64,000 bases of DNA from Pluralibacter gergoviae ATCC 33028 = NBRC 105706 (GCF_001598855.1 NZ_BCZS01000003.1:186001-250000), one strand, 5' to 3'. Positions 1-8,661 are shown, counted from the stretch's first letter. Numbers and translations are program-made. Notes: a model not told the origin generated them from the sequence alone.

Positions 1-1017
1 CTGAGCGATATTGTGCTGGACGGCCTCGACCTGCGGGGCTGTCATCTTGCCGGCGCGATTTTTCAGGACGTCTCTCTGCGCGACGTAAACCTGCAGGGGG
101 CGAATCTGCATGAGGCTGTCTTCAGCGAGTGTTGCCTTGACCGCGCCACCCTCAGCGGCGCTACGCTTAATCAAACCACCTTCAACCAGTGTGCAATGGC
201 GGCGCTGCAGGCGACGGATACCCGCCTGGAGACCTGCATCTTTAATCAGTGCACGCTTGAGGAGAGTGATTTTGCGGGCGGCGCTCTATTCTCCAGCCAG
301 TTTATGGAGTGCACCCTGAGCAGGAGCCGCTTTGCGCGCAGCGAGCTGGATCGCAGCGTCTTCTATCAATCCCCCCTCGATGAGGCGGATTTTACCGCGT
401 GCAGAAGCCTGATGAGCACCTTTTACGCTATCGACCTGAGAAGCACCGATTTGCGCGACGGACAGTTCGAACGTACGGTCTTCTTTCAGTGCGATCAGCG
501 CGATAAAAATTATGCCGGGCAGATTTTTACGGGATGCCAGTTTACCGATGGGCTGCTGGATGGCGCTATCTTTGACGGCGCGCAGCTCACGCAGTGTAAC
601 TTCACGAGCGCCTCGCTGCAGGCCGCGCAGCTCAATCAGGTCAACGCCAGCCAGGCGCTGTTTATGCAGGCCAATCTGCGCAGCGCCCGCTGCTGCGGCA
701 GCGTGTTCGATCAGGGTATGTTTGTTGGCGCCCGGCTGGAAGAGGCTGACTTTAGCCGGAGCCGCCTGCGGCAAAGCGTTCTGCAGCAGGCGAACGCTGC
801 CCGCGCCCGTTTCGCCCTGTGCGACCTGACCTACAGCGATTTTTCCGGCGCGGATCTCAGTACGGCGGATCTGCGCGGAGCAACCTTTTCCCGCACCCGG
901 ATGCACCGCGCCCGCCAGACCGGCGCGCTGTTTTCCGGGCGGCAGGGCATCATGGAATATGACGAAGAACTGCTGGCCGCTGAAGCCTGGAGCGCCCAGC
1001 GCCGCAGCCGCCATTGA
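1..1017 (+). CDS. Pentapeptide-repeat protein of a T6SS accessory module (5' end outside window)
   Basis: The reading frame is open from base 1; the first possible start inside the window is a GTG at 13, but the pentapeptide pattern already runs there, so the true start is probably upstream. The protein is almost entirely A(D/N)Lxx-type pentapeptide repeats (for example LDLRG, ADLSTADLRG near the C-terminus), which fold as a right-handed beta-helix. No signal peptide or membrane segment is seen. It is followed at 9 bp by a DUF3540 gene and then a PAAR-like DUF4150 gene. Pentapeptide proteins, often fused to or beside DUF2169, occur with exactly these partners in VgrG-linked type VI secretion clusters, where they are thought to help load or adapt effectors. 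The repeat class is clear; the exact role is inferred from neighbours. A DUF2169 domain could lie in the missing part. Confidence 0.8.
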   Translation: MSDIVLDGLDLRGCHLAGAIFQDVSLRDVNLQGANLHEAVFSECCLDRATLSGATLNQTTFNQCAMAALQATDTRLETCIFNQCTLEESDFAGGALFSSQFMECTLSRSRFARSELDRSVFYQSPLDEADFTACRSLMSTFYAIDLRSTDLRDGQFERTVFFQCDQRDKNYAGQIFTGCQFTDGLLDGAIFDGAQLTQCNFTSASLQAAQLNQVNASQALFMQANLRSARCCGSVFDQGMFVGARLEEADFSRSRLRQSVLQQANAARARFALCDLTYSDFSGADLSTADLRGATFSRTRMHRARQTGALFSGRQGIMEYDEELLAAEAWSAQRRSRH

Positions 1018-1026
1018 GGAGAGAGC

Positions 1027-1632
1027 ATGAGCAATGTTAATCACACCCTGACCCAATCCCTGATCTCGCCGGTGCAGGCATCCGGGACCGTCACCCACAG
1101 CTTTGCGGATGGCTCGCTGACGGTCGAAAGTGAAGGCCGCGGCTGGCACTGCCGCCGGGCGGCGAGCTGCGTTATTGTCCCGCAAGCGGGCGATACGGTA
1201 CTGATCGCCCGCGTCGACAACCGCATCTGGATCCTGGCGGTGCTGGAGCAGCTGAATCCGCAGGCGTCGCAGCTGCGCGTCCCGGGCGATCTGCAGATCC
1301 ACAGCCAGGGTGAGCTTAGCCTCAGCGGCGCATCCCTGCGCGTCAGCGCAGAGCAGGGTGACTGCCACATCGGCGAGATGAAATACAGCGGCGATAGCCT
1401 CTCGGCGTGGGTCAGCCTGTCGCGCATCGTCGGCAAGCGGGCGGAATCGGTCTGGCAGACGGTCACGCAGATCAGCCATCATCTGTTTCGCAGCACCCGG
1501 CAGACCGAGCAGGTTCGCGCCGGACAGCTGGACATGAAGGCGGAACACTACGCGCGGCTGCACGCGCAAAACGTGGTGATCACCTCAAAGGCGATCACCA
1601 AAGTCGATTCTGAACAGATCCATATGGGTTAA
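1027..1632 (+). CDS. DUF3540 family T6SS-associated protein
   Basis: A 201-residue protein starting at an ATG preceded by GAGGAGAG. I recognise the DUF3540 family from its layout: an N-terminal beta-rich part that resembles an OB/gp5-like barrel (residues about 20-75, with VIVPQAGDTVLIARV), a middle stretch that mirrors the VgrG-like beta-helix (residues about 85-115, LQIHSQGELSLSGASLRV), and a mixed C-terminal part. The family is found almost only in T6SS operons between pentapeptide/DUF2169 and DUF4150 genes, as here, and is thought to act as a spike or adaptor accessory. The gene lies 9 bp after the previous one and 10 bp before the next, so the three are probably one transcript. The molecular function is not known. 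Confidence 0.75.
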   Translation: MSNVNHTLTQSLISPVQASGTVTHSFADGSLTVESEGRGWHCRRAASCVIVPQAGDTVLIARVDNRIWILAVLEQLNPQASQLRVPGDLQIHSQGELSLSGASLRVSAEQGDCHIGEMKYSGDSLSAWVSLSRIVGKRAESVWQTVTQISHHLFRSTRQTEQVRAGQLDMKAEHYARLHAQNVVITSKAITKVDSEQIHMG

Positions 1633-1642
1633 GGAGCCTCCC

Positions 1643-2035
1643 GTGTTTGCAAATTGCCAGCTGTCCGGCGTTGATCTCGCCTTTCCTGACGTCTGCCTGA
1701 CGCCGATGCCGGCGCCAGTGCCGGTTCCGTATCCGGATATCGCCCTTGGTCCCACGGCTATTCCCAATGCCATGAATATCCTGTTTATGGGGATGCCCGC
1801 CCACAATATGGCGACCGTGACTCCCCTGACCAATGGCGATAACCCCGGCGTGGCGACCGGTGTTGCATCCGGCACCGTGATGGGACCGTCCCGGCATCTG
1901 ACGGGCGCATTTACCGTATTGCTGAAAGGCACCCCGGCGACGCGGTTAACCAGCGTAAGCCTGCAGAATTCCACGAACGCTATCGGGATGCGCATTGTGC
2001 CGAGCCAGTTTAAAGTCCTGATGCTGGCCCCCTGA
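1643..2035 (+). CDS. PAAR-like DUF4150 protein (T6SS spike tip or effector carrier)
   Basis: A 130-residue protein with a GTG start behind a GGAG site. It is rich in Pro, Gly and Thr and carries the features of the DUF4150/PAAR-like family: an early cysteine, the segment with repeated prolines near residues 22-35 (PMPAPVPVPYPD), and a following Asn/Gly-rich beta-prism region (NILFMGMPAHN, TNGDNPGVATG). PAAR proteins cap the VgrG trimer and recruit effectors. Here the protein is only the spike domain, with no C-terminal toxin extension. The following 100 bp have no T6SS gene, so this is the right-hand end of the module; any effector would lie to the left of the window or be recruited from elsewhere. 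Confidence 0.75.
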   Translation: MFANCQLSGVDLAFPDVCLTPMPAPVPVPYPDIALGPTAIPNAMNILFMGMPAHNMATVTPLTNGDNPGVATGVASGTVMGPSRHLTGAFTVLLKGTPATRLTSVSLQNSTNAIGMRIVPSQFKVLMLAP

Positions 2036-2144
2036 ACCCCGGGCGCTTCAGCGGAAATGACGGGTATTAACCCGGCCAGGCACAAAACGCCAATGATGTC
2101 CGCTGCAACGTGATAGCGTAAGCGCTCATCATAAGGAGAACCCC

Positions 2145-2378
2145 ATGCCCCACATCGATATCAAATGCTTTCCCCGCGAACTGAGCGACGAACAGAAGCA
2201 GGCGCTCGCCGCCGACGTTGCGCAGGCCATCGCCCGCCACCTCGGCAGTAAAGACCGCGCTATCTCCATCGCCCTGCGCGAAGTGAACGAAGCTGACTGG
2301 AAAACGGCGGTGTGGGACTGCGAAATCGCCCCGCAGATGGAGACGCTGATTAAAAAGCCCGGCTACAGCATGAGCTGA
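2145..2378 (+). CDS. pptA: Tautomerase PptA (4-oxalocrotonate tautomerase family)
   Basis: A 77-residue protein that matches the E. coli PptA (YdcE) sequence I remember in length and in most residues, including the start [13 protein letters not shown] and the end near [10 protein letters not shown]. The family uses the N-terminal proline (Pro1 after removal of Met) as general base to tautomerise 2-oxo acids such as phenylpyruvate. The start is set by AGGAG five bases before the ATG. It is a single gene between the T6SS module and the convergent deaminase gene, cytoplasmic, with no visible regulatory site of its own. The physiological substrate is unknown. Confidence 0.9.
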   Translation: MPHIDIKCFPRELSDEQKQALAADVAQAIARHLGSKDRAISIALREVNEADWKTAVWDCEIAPQMETLIKKPGYSMS

Positions 2379-2440
2379 GCCGGGCGTCAGGGCGCGGCAT
2401 CCGCTGCTGCGCCTGACATCCTTCGCCGTGAAGGGGGATA

Positions 2441-3862
2441 TCACCGCCCGCCGGGTATCCGCTGGCGCAGTTTTTTAACGCACGCCGCTGCCAGGGCGCC
2501 CAGCCCGGCAAGATCGCAGTGCGGGATCTGGTCATTCTCAACAATCATTCGCCCGGCGCAGAGCAGCGCCCGAAGGGGCGCCCGGCCTGCGCAGGCCACC
2601 GGCCCGATGGCGACGTCGTGCAGGCCAAAGTAGCGCGGATCGTCGAGCCGGTAAAGGGCGATATCGGCCGCCATGCCGGGCGCGATGCGCCCGCAGTCGA
2701 GGCCCAGAACATCTGCACCGCCGGCGGTTCCCCAGCGCACGGTATCTTCGATGCTGGCCGCATCGCCGCCGCCCTCAAACTCCCCCCCGGCGTAGCGCGG
2801 CACGGCCGTCATGCCCCGGCGCGCCCGCTGCAGCAGCCAGGCCGCGTGGGCCTCGCTCTGCATATCGGCGGCCTCGTTTGAGCCGGCGCCGTCTACGCCG
2901 ATGGAGATGCGCACGCCGGCCTGTTCAAGGGTCACCAGGTCAGCGATGCCGCTGCCGAGGCGGGCATTGCTCTGCGGGCAGTGGGCGATGCCGGTGCGGC
3001 TGGCGCCGAGCAGGGCTATCTCTTGCGGCATCAGCTTCACCAGGTGGGCAAACCAGACGTCTTCTCCGATCCAGTCGTGCGCGGCGCAGAATTCGACCGG
3101 CGTCATGGCGAACCTGTCCTGCGCCGCGTCGAGATAGGCCACCGTTTCGCTGAGATGGCTGTGCAGGCGTATGCCGAGGCTCCGCGCCAGGCGCGCGCTC
3201 TCCCGCAGTTCGCCGGGGCTGAGGGAGTAGAGCGGCGTGGTGGGGGCCATCACTATCCGGCGCATCGCATCGGGCGCGGGCTGGTGGTAGCGGGCCACCA
3301 GCAGCTCAACGTCCGCCATCCAGCTGTCGAACCGCTCGGGGCGGAGCGCGGCGGGCAGGGCCTGCTCCAGGGTGCGGGTTTGCGTGGCGCCGCCCCGGCA
3401 CAGCACGAAGCGGATGCCCAGCCGCGCCGCCTCCTCAAACAGGATCGCCGCGCCGTCAAAAGGCATCTCTGGCCAGTAGAGATAGTGATGATCGGCGACG
3501 GTGGTGCAGCCGGATCTTACCAGTTCGGTCAGGCCGACGCGGGCGGCGATGCGGAAGGTCTCCTCATCAAAAGCGGCGCGAAAGCGGTAGGGCGTGGCCG
3601 CCAGCCAGTCGCCGAGGCTGAGGTTAAGGCCGCCCGGTTCCCCCTTGAGCAGCGACTGAAACAGATGGTGATGGGTGTTGACCCAGCCGGGATAGGCAAC
3701 GCAGCCCCGGGCGTCGAGGATCGTATCCCCGGGTTCGGCGGTGAGGTTGCCGACCTCGACGATGCGGCTGCCGCGGATGCGGATATCGCCCCCCGCGGCG
3801 CGCGGCGTTACCCGATCGCCGGTCATAATGGCGGCGCAGTTTTTGATTAATAGCGTCTGCAT
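2441..3862 (-). CDS. Amidohydrolase, 8-oxoguanine deaminase-like (AtzA/TrzN family)
   Basis: A 473-residue metal-dependent hydrolase of the amidohydrolase superfamily. Metal-binding motifs are in the expected order: HxH at residues 64-66 (NTHHHLF), HSHLSE around 234-239, His 273 (WFAHLVK), HCPQSNARLGSG at 294-305 and the GVDGAGSNEA aspartate at 324. This pattern, and the approximate length of 450-470, fits 8-oxoguanine deaminase and s-triazine or cytosine-type deaminases. It is the last gene of a leftward operon with an NMT1-type ABC importer (7-bp gap to the permease), which suggests that it hydrolyses the imported nitrogen heterocycle. The substrate cannot be fixed from sequence; 8-oxoguanine is the closest characterised match that I recall. 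Cytoplasmic, no signal peptide. Confidence 0.8.
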   Translation of the reverse strand: MQTLLIKNCAAIMTGDRVTPRAAGGDIRIRGSRIVEVGNLTAEPGDTILDARGCVAYPGWVNTHHHLFQSLLKGEPGGLNLSLGDWLAATPYRFRAAFDEETFRIAARVGLTELVRSGCTTVADHHYLYWPEMPFDGAAILFEEAARLGIRFVLCRGGATQTRTLEQALPAALRPERFDSWMADVELLVARYHQPAPDAMRRIVMAPTTPLYSLSPGELRESARLARSLGIRLHSHLSETVAYLDAAQDRFAMTPVEFCAAHDWIGEDVWFAHLVKLMPQEIALLGASRTGIAHCPQSNARLGSGIADLVTLEQAGVRISIGVDGAGSNEAADMQSEAHAAWLLQRARRGMTAVPRYAGGEFEGGGDAASIEDTVRWGTAGGADVLGLDCGRIAPGMAADIALYRLDDPRYFGLHDVAIGPVACAGRAPLRALLCAGRMIVENDQIPHCDLAGLGALAAACVKKLRQRIPGGR

Positions 3863-3869
3863 GGTTTCC

Positions 3870-4664
3870 TCAGTTCAGTTCACTGTCGTGCCAGCTTTTC
3901 AGGCACACGCGGGTCAGCAGCGACATCAGCCCCCACAGGGCGAGGCCGGTGCAGGTTATCAGGAACAGCGCGGCGAACATCAGCGGCAGGTTGAGCTGAA
4001 AGCCCGCCTGCAGGATCTGCCACGCCAGCCCGGCGCCTGTGCCGCCGGTACCGGCCACGAATTCGGCCACTACCGCGCCGATCAGCGCCAGCCCGCAGGA
4101 GATGCGCAGGCCGCTGAAAAAGTACGGCATGGCATTGGGGATCCGCAGATGCCGCAGCACCTGCCAGCGCGACGCCTGATTGATCCTGAACAGGTTCAGC
4201 AGCCCCGGCGGCACGCTGCGCAGGCCCAGAGTGGTATTGGTGAGGACGGGAAACACCGCCACCAGCATTGCGCAGATCACCAGCGCCAGCGTGGTGCTGT
4301 GGATCCAGATGATCACCAGCGGGGCGATTGCCACCACCGGCGTGACCTGAAACAGGATGGCCCACGGCATCAGGCAGGCCTCAATCACCCGGCTCTGCAC
4401 GCAGAGAAAGGCGATGCAGGTACCGACAGCCGCCGCCAGCAGAAACGCCAGCAGCGTGACCTTCAGGGTCGTCAGCAGGCTGCCGAGCAGGGCGTCGCGC
4501 TGGTCGTAGAGCGTGAGCGCGATATCGCTGGGCTTCGGCGCCAGATAAACCGGGACGTTGGCCTGGCTGAAGCCGATTTGCCACGCCAGCAGGAAGGCGA
4601 GGGCTACCAGCAGCGGCGCCAGCGCCCGGCGCAGCGCCGGATAGTGCAGTAAAGGTTTATTCAC
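3870..4664 (-). CDS. ABC transporter permease (SsuC/TauC-like)
   Basis: A 264-residue inner-membrane permease of the nitrate/sulfonate/pyrimidine-precursor class, with about six hydrophobic segments and the EAA-type loop (residues about 170-195, near LRIPNAMPYFFSGLR) that contacts the ATPase. I place the start at the GTG giving (M)NKPLLHY, because it overlaps the ATPase stop codon by 8 bp, a usual translational-coupling arrangement. A longer frame reaching to 4784 would run deep into the ATPase gene and adds an Arg/Pro-rich tail with no homology. It works with the ATPase and binding protein encoded just upstream in the same operon. Confidence 0.85.
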   Translation of the reverse strand: MNKPLLHYPALRRALAPLLVALAFLLAWQIGFSQANVPVYLAPKPSDIALTLYDQRDALLGSLLTTLKVTLLAFLLAAAVGTCIAFLCVQSRVIEACLMPWAILFQVTPVVAIAPLVIIWIHSTTLALVICAMLVAVFPVLTNTTLGLRSVPPGLLNLFRINQASRWQVLRHLRIPNAMPYFFSGLRISCGLALIGAVVAEFVAGTGGTGAGLAWQILQAGFQLNLPLMFAALFLITCTGLALWGLMSLLTRVCLKSWHDSELN

Positions 4665-5475
4665 GGTCGCCTCCGCTGGCCTGTTCGAGAAGCTGTGCGA
4701 GCCGCGCCGCCTGGCGAATAAAATCGGGCGAGGTGCGAAAGGCGGCGTCGCGCGCTTGCGGGCCATCAATCGCAATATCGGCAATCACCCGGCTCGGGCG
4801 TGCGCCCATGACGATCACGCGCGAAGAGAGCCACACCGCCTCGTAGATGCTGTGGGTAACGAAGAGCACCGTCAGGCCCCGGCGCAGCCACAGCGTGCGG
4901 ATCTTCGCGTCGAGCCGCTGGCGAGTAAATTCGTCCAGCGCGCCGAAGGGTTCATCCATCAGCAGCAGGTCGGGCTCGGTAACCAGCGCCCTGGCGAGCG
5001 CCACCCGCATCTGCATCCCGCCGGAAAGCTCCCGCGGCAGCACGTGAAGAAAGTTCTCCAGGCCCACCGCCAGCAGGGCGTGCATTACCCGGGAAGCGCT
5101 CGCCTTTTTGCCGATCCCGCGCAGGGTCAGCGGCAGGCGGACGTTATCCTCAACCGTCGCCCACGGCATCAGCGTGGCTTCCTGGAACACCATCGACATC
5201 GGGCTGTTTGCCTGTAGTCTTGCCTGGCCGCTCCAGCGCAGCATCCCCGCGCTCGGCTGCTCCAGTCCGGCGAACATTTTCAGCAGCGTGCTCTTGCCGC
5301 AGCCGGAGGGGCCGAGCAGCGATACCAGTTCGCCTTTAGCAATGTCGAGATTAAGCCGCTCGAGGGCGAGCGTGCCGTTGGGCCAGATTTTTTCCACGCC
5401 GCGGGCCATCAGGAAGCGCTCTTCCCGGCGCTCTTCCGGCTGCGCCGGGGCTTCAAAGGGTAAAACGTCGCTCAT
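4657..5475 (-). CDS. ABC transporter ATP-binding protein (SsuB/TauB-like)
   Basis: A 272-residue ATPase with Walker A GPSGCGKST (residues about 56-64), Q-loop (VFQEATLMPW), signature LSGGM and Walker B LLLMDEP followed by the D-loop and the switch His in VTHSIYEA. This sub-group energises NMT1/SsuA-type importers. Start ATG is preceded by GGAGG. It lies 14 bp after the binding protein gene and overlaps the permease gene by 8 bp, so the three transporter genes are cotranscribed. Substrate is set by the binding protein and is unknown; the linked deaminase suggests a purine- or pyrimidine-like compound. Confidence 0.88.
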   Translation of the reverse strand: MSDVLPFEAPAQPEERREERFLMARGVEKIWPNGTLALERLNLDIAKGELVSLLGPSGCGKSTLLKMFAGLEQPSAGMLRWSGQARLQANSPMSMVFQEATLMPWATVEDNVRLPLTLRGIGKKASASRVMHALLAVGLENFLHVLPRELSGGMQMRVALARALVTEPDLLLMDEPFGALDEFTRQRLDAKIRTLWLRRGLTVLFVTHSIYEAVWLSSRVIVMGARPSRVIADIAIDGPQARDAAFRTSPDFIRQAARLAQLLEQASGGDRE

Positions 5476-5489
5476 CTTGCCTCCTTACA

Positions 5490-6458
5490 TCACATCGCGG
5501 CCTGCGGCCAGAACTGGGTGGTATACGCTGCCTTATAATCGGTCTGCGCGGAGAGCAGTCCGGCGCCGACCATAAAGTCGCGCGTCGCCCGCCAGCGGGC
5601 GTCGGTCATTACGCCAATGCCGCGTGTTGCCGCATCGCCGCCCTCGATCAGCCGCAGTTTTTTCATCTGCGCGACGCCAAACGCCAGTACCGCGTCGCTC
5701 ATCTGCGGGTTGGCTTTTTTGATCAGCGCATTGCCCGGCGCCGGGTCGGCAAGATAAGACTTCCAGCCCGCCATAGAGGCTTCGACAAAGCGCTTAAGCA
5801 CCTCCGGCTTCTGCGCCAGCAGATCGCTGCGGGTCACCAGAATGCCGCCGTAGGCCGGGTAGCCCTGTTCGGCAAACAGCCAGAATTTGCTGTCTGGCGC
5901 GGCGGCCTCGGCCTGCTGCACTTCAGAGGTGGCGTAGGCCTGCTGGGCGCTGTTTTTATCGGCGAGGAAGGGCTGCATATTGAAGGTGTAGGGGCGGACC
6001 TGGCTGTCCTGCAGGTGATAGCGGGCCTTAAGCCACGGCCACCAGGTGGCCTGACCGCTGGCGGAGACCAGCACCGTTTTACCCTTCAGGTCGTTCAGCG
6101 ATTTAATGTCGACGTGGGTCAGCAGCCCCTGCGGATCGAACTGGAAAGGCGCGGCGATAGCGCGGACGGGAAACTGCTGTTCGATACCTTTTAACACCTG
6201 CAGATCGTAGCTGACGATAACGTCCGCGCGCTTCGCCAGCAGCAGGGTCATATTATTGAGCTGCGGCCCGCCGGCGCGGACCTCGACATCAAGGCCGTAC
6301 TTTTTGTAAATCCCGGCGGCGATAGCCTGGTAATAGCCTCCCTGTTCCGCCTGGGCGACCCAGGTCGTTTGCAGGATCAGCTTATCGGCGGCGTGTGACG
6401 CGGCGCTGGCGGCGAGCAGGGCGCTCAGGGCAAGCAGGCGGATGGATAACTCAGGCAT
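5490..6458 (-). CDS. ABC transporter substrate-binding protein, NMT1/THI5-like
   Basis: A periplasmic binding protein of 322 residues with a Sec signal peptide (MPELSIRLLALSALLAASAASHA, cleaved before ADKL). The mature part shows the NMT1/SsuA pattern: TTWVAQAEQGGYYQAIAAGIYKKYGLDVEVRAGGP, then DLKGKTVLVSASG and a C-terminal helical lobe. The family binds pyrimidine precursors, riboflavin or thiamine precursors, sulfonates and related small molecules. I chose the ATG at 6458, which has a run of G (GGGGG) about five bases upstream and begins directly with the signal peptide; an upstream in-frame TTG at 6470 would add four residues. First gene of the leftward operon with the ATPase, permease and deaminase. 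Confidence 0.85.
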   Translation of the reverse strand: MPELSIRLLALSALLAASAASHAADKLILQTTWVAQAEQGGYYQAIAAGIYKKYGLDVEVRAGGPQLNNMTLLLAKRADVIVSYDLQVLKGIEQQFPVRAIAAPFQFDPQGLLTHVDIKSLNDLKGKTVLVSASGQATWWPWLKARYHLQDSQVRPYTFNMQPFLADKNSAQQAYATSEVQQAEAAAPDSKFWLFAEQGYPAYGGILVTRSDLLAQKPEVLKRFVEASMAGWKSYLADPAPGNALIKKANPQMSDAVLAFGVAQMKKLRLIEGGDAATRGIGVMTDARWRATRDFMVGAGLLSAQTDYKAAYTTQFWPQAAM

Positions 6459-6961
6459 AGAGACCCCCAATCAGGACGTTAATCACATTTCATTGGGGGG
6501 AGAAAAGCGTGGCTCACGACCCGGCGGGTCGCCCCCTAATGAAGAGGTGCAGCTCTCGCTAGAGAGCAATGTCCCGCGCGCCGGTGGGCCGCGCTGACCG
6601 CTTATACTCAGAGCCATCAAAGCAAGGCTCGTGCCAGAATGGTTATCATCTTGTTAACCGCCCGTGATGGCCGGGCTACTGATGCCTGAATGCGCGGTGA
6701 ACGATTTTTTCGCGCCGCGGTGAAGCAAAAGTTTCAAAAAATGCACGTTTTTAGTGCGCTGGCGGTATGCGGGCCATGCGCAGGTCCGCCCGGCGCGGAC
6801 AAACGCGGCCTGGCATGAATTTTGGATGAATCATCAGTGAGTAGAAGCTGTCAGCCGGCACATTCCGGTGGGTCATTGCTCTGCCGCCCCGCGCGGGCGG
6901 CGCGCCGATCTGCTGACGCCGGCAGATCTCGTTTAACGCCAAGCTGATAACGAGGTACACC
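6459..6961. promoter_or_regulatory. Divergent intergenic region of the heterocycle cluster
   Basis: About 500 bp without a convincing gene separate the binding-protein operon (leftward) from the oxygenase gene (rightward). It must hold both promoters. I see a perfect 6-bp inverted repeat with a 4-base loop, GCTCTC-GCTA-GAGAGC at 6552-6567, which could be a regulator site or small hairpin, and an A/T-rich stretch around 6700-6750. No regulator gene is next to it, so the controlling protein is encoded elsewhere. I could not assign reliable -35/-10 pairs. Confidence 0.4.
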
Positions 6962-7939
6962 ATGAACAGCACTACCGCTTACGCCATGCACGAACTCAGT
7001 AAAGAAGCCGCCATGGGCGCCCGCGGCGAAGAGTCCAGCCGCGAAGTGCGCATTATCGACCTGTCCGACTTTGATAACCGCAAAGCTGAAATCGCCGATG
7101 CCCTGTGGCAGGCCTCGGTGGATATCGGCTTTTTCCAGGTCTCCGGCCACGGGATACCGCTTGCCGATATCAACGCCGCCTTCGCCCGGGCGGAGCAGTT
7201 CTTTGCTCTGCCGGAGGCGGCAAAAGCGCGCTATCCGTTACACCGTAACGCAGGCTGGGAGTATCGGGCGCAGATCCGCCCCTCCACCGGCAAGCCGGAC
7301 CAGAAGGAGTCTTATCAGGTGACGCGCCCGCGCATGGCCGGGCTGTGGCCGGACGATGAGCTGCCGGACTTTCAGGCCGCGACGCTGGCCTTCGAGCGCC
7401 AGTGCTGGGAGGTCGGCATGAGGCTGCTCTCCTGCTTTGCCCTCAAGCTGGGGTTTGCCGATGACTTTTTTACCGCTGCGCACGATCCTGCCAGCGCGTC
7501 CTACCAGAGCACCCTGCGGATGCTGCACTATTTCGCCCTGACCGGTGAGGCGGACGGCCCGTGGCGCGCCGGCGCGCACACCGATTTCGACTGCCTGACG
7601 CTGCTGTTTCAGCAGGCGGGCCAGGGCGGACTGCAGGTCTGCCCCGGCAAAGAGATGGCGGCGCAGCGCTGGACTTCCATTGAGCCGCTGGAGGGGCTTA
7701 TCACCTGCAATATCGGCGATATGCTGATGCGCTGGAGCGACGACCGGCTGCCGTCCAACTTCCACCGGGTGCGCAGCCCGCTGCCGGGCGAGTCGGTGGA
7801 CGACCGCTACAGCCTGGCCTTCTTCTGCCAGGCGAACGAAGAGGCCGTGATTGAGGGACCGGGGAAGAAGTACCCGCCGATTACCGCCAGCGACTATCTG
7901 GCCCAGCGGATCGGCGCCAATTTCTCGGGCAAATATTAA
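6962..7939 (+). CDS. 2-oxoglutarate/Fe(II)-dependent oxygenase, isopenicillin N synthase family
   Basis: A 325-residue protein with the double-stranded beta-helix oxygenase signature: iron ligands His206 and Asp208 (AHTDFD) and His268 (NFHRV), and the co-substrate-binding Arg282-x-Ser284 (RYSLAFF). The N-terminal DIOX_N part (residues 30-110, with GFFQVSGHGI) is also typical. Such enzymes hydroxylate or otherwise oxidise small molecules using O2 and 2-oxoglutarate. The start ATG has GAGG upstream. It is transcribed away from the NMT1-ABC/deaminase operon, which suggests a common substrate, for example oxidation of a heterocycle before or after deamination. The specific substrate is not known. 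Confidence 0.82.
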   Translation: MNSTTAYAMHELSKEAAMGARGEESSREVRIIDLSDFDNRKAEIADALWQASVDIGFFQVSGHGIPLADINAAFARAEQFFALPEAAKARYPLHRNAGWEYRAQIRPSTGKPDQKESYQVTRPRMAGLWPDDELPDFQAATLAFERQCWEVGMRLLSCFALKLGFADDFFTAAHDPASASYQSTLRMLHYFALTGEADGPWRAGAHTDFDCLTLLFQQAGQGGLQVCPGKEMAAQRWTSIEPLEGLITCNIGDMLMRWSDDRLPSNFHRVRSPLPGESVDDRYSLAFFCQANEEAVIEGPGKKYPPITASDYLAQRIGANFSGKY

Positions 7940-8512
7940 CTACTCCGCCCCGTTAATTATCCGGCCGCTGGTGACGAAGGTCCCGGCGCCGAGATGATGC
8001 AGCGTAGCGCGTTTATCGTCGTCGAACTGCCAGCGGCCGGCGATAAACGCCTCTCCATCGGCGGCGGCCGAGACCACTTCACCAAACAGCGTATCGTATT
8101 TTTCTGCGGCGGCGGTGGCGGGCAGCAGGCGGCACTCCATCCACGCCAGGCACTTCTCCTCCACCAGCGGCAGGCCGAGAACCGGGCCGCTGACCGTCGG
8201 AATACCGTAGGCGTTAAATTTATCTTCATCGCGGCCGCTGACGCTGCCGACGGCGTACGTCCACCTCGCCGCGTCCGCGCCCGGCACCACGATGCCGAAC
8301 TGGCCGCTGCGCTCAATAAGCTCCCGCGACCACGCGCTCTTATCAATCACTACCGCCACGCGCGGCGGCTGAAATTCAACGCCCATGATCCAGGCAGCGG
8401 CCATGATGTTGCGGCGCTCCACCTGCGCATCAACGCTGGTGATCAGCACGGTCGGGCCGTGGTTGATCAGGCGGCTGGCGTGGTGTAGCGCCACGGTTTG
8501 AAATCGGCTCAT
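7940..8512 (-). CDS. Flavin reductase-like FMN-binding protein
   Basis: A 190-residue protein of the flavin reductase/FMN-binding split-barrel family (PF01613 type), with the flavin-binding region near residues 15-60 (HGPTVLITS, NIMAAAWIM, PPRVAVVIDKSAWS) and the later conserved segment KFNAYGIPTVSGPV. The start at MSRFQTV is supported by GGAGT six bases upstream; an upstream extension of 53 residues in the same frame is Arg- and Cys-rich and unlike the family. It ends directly at the stop of the convergent oxygenase gene. Members bind FMN and may supply reduced flavin to a monooxygenase, but no partner monooxygenase is visible here. Confidence 0.78.
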   Translation of the reverse strand: MSRFQTVALHHASRLINHGPTVLITSVDAQVERRNIMAAAWIMGVEFQPPRVAVVIDKSAWSRELIERSGQFGIVVPGADAARWTYAVGSVSGRDEDKFNAYGIPTVSGPVLGLPLVEEKCLAWMECRLLPATAAAEKYDTLFGEVVSAAADGEAFIAGRWQFDDDKRATLHHLGAGTFVTSGRIINGAE

Positions 8513-8661
8513 AGCAACTCCTTCAGTTTTTGCTGCATTTAAACGCAGCGGGCGGATGAAAAACAGGCGTTGAGCACAAATAGCGACATCAGGTGCACAA
8601 AAACGCCGGTCCGGGGAAAAAAATAGGTTATAAACAGGAGAAATCATTGCACGGAGGCCCC

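Noticed and set aside
286-1569. 427-codon minus-strand frame across the T6SS genes
   Set aside because: It is the shadow of the pentapeptide and DUF3540 genes in a GC-rich sequence; the plus-strand frames have repeats, ribosome sites and known families.
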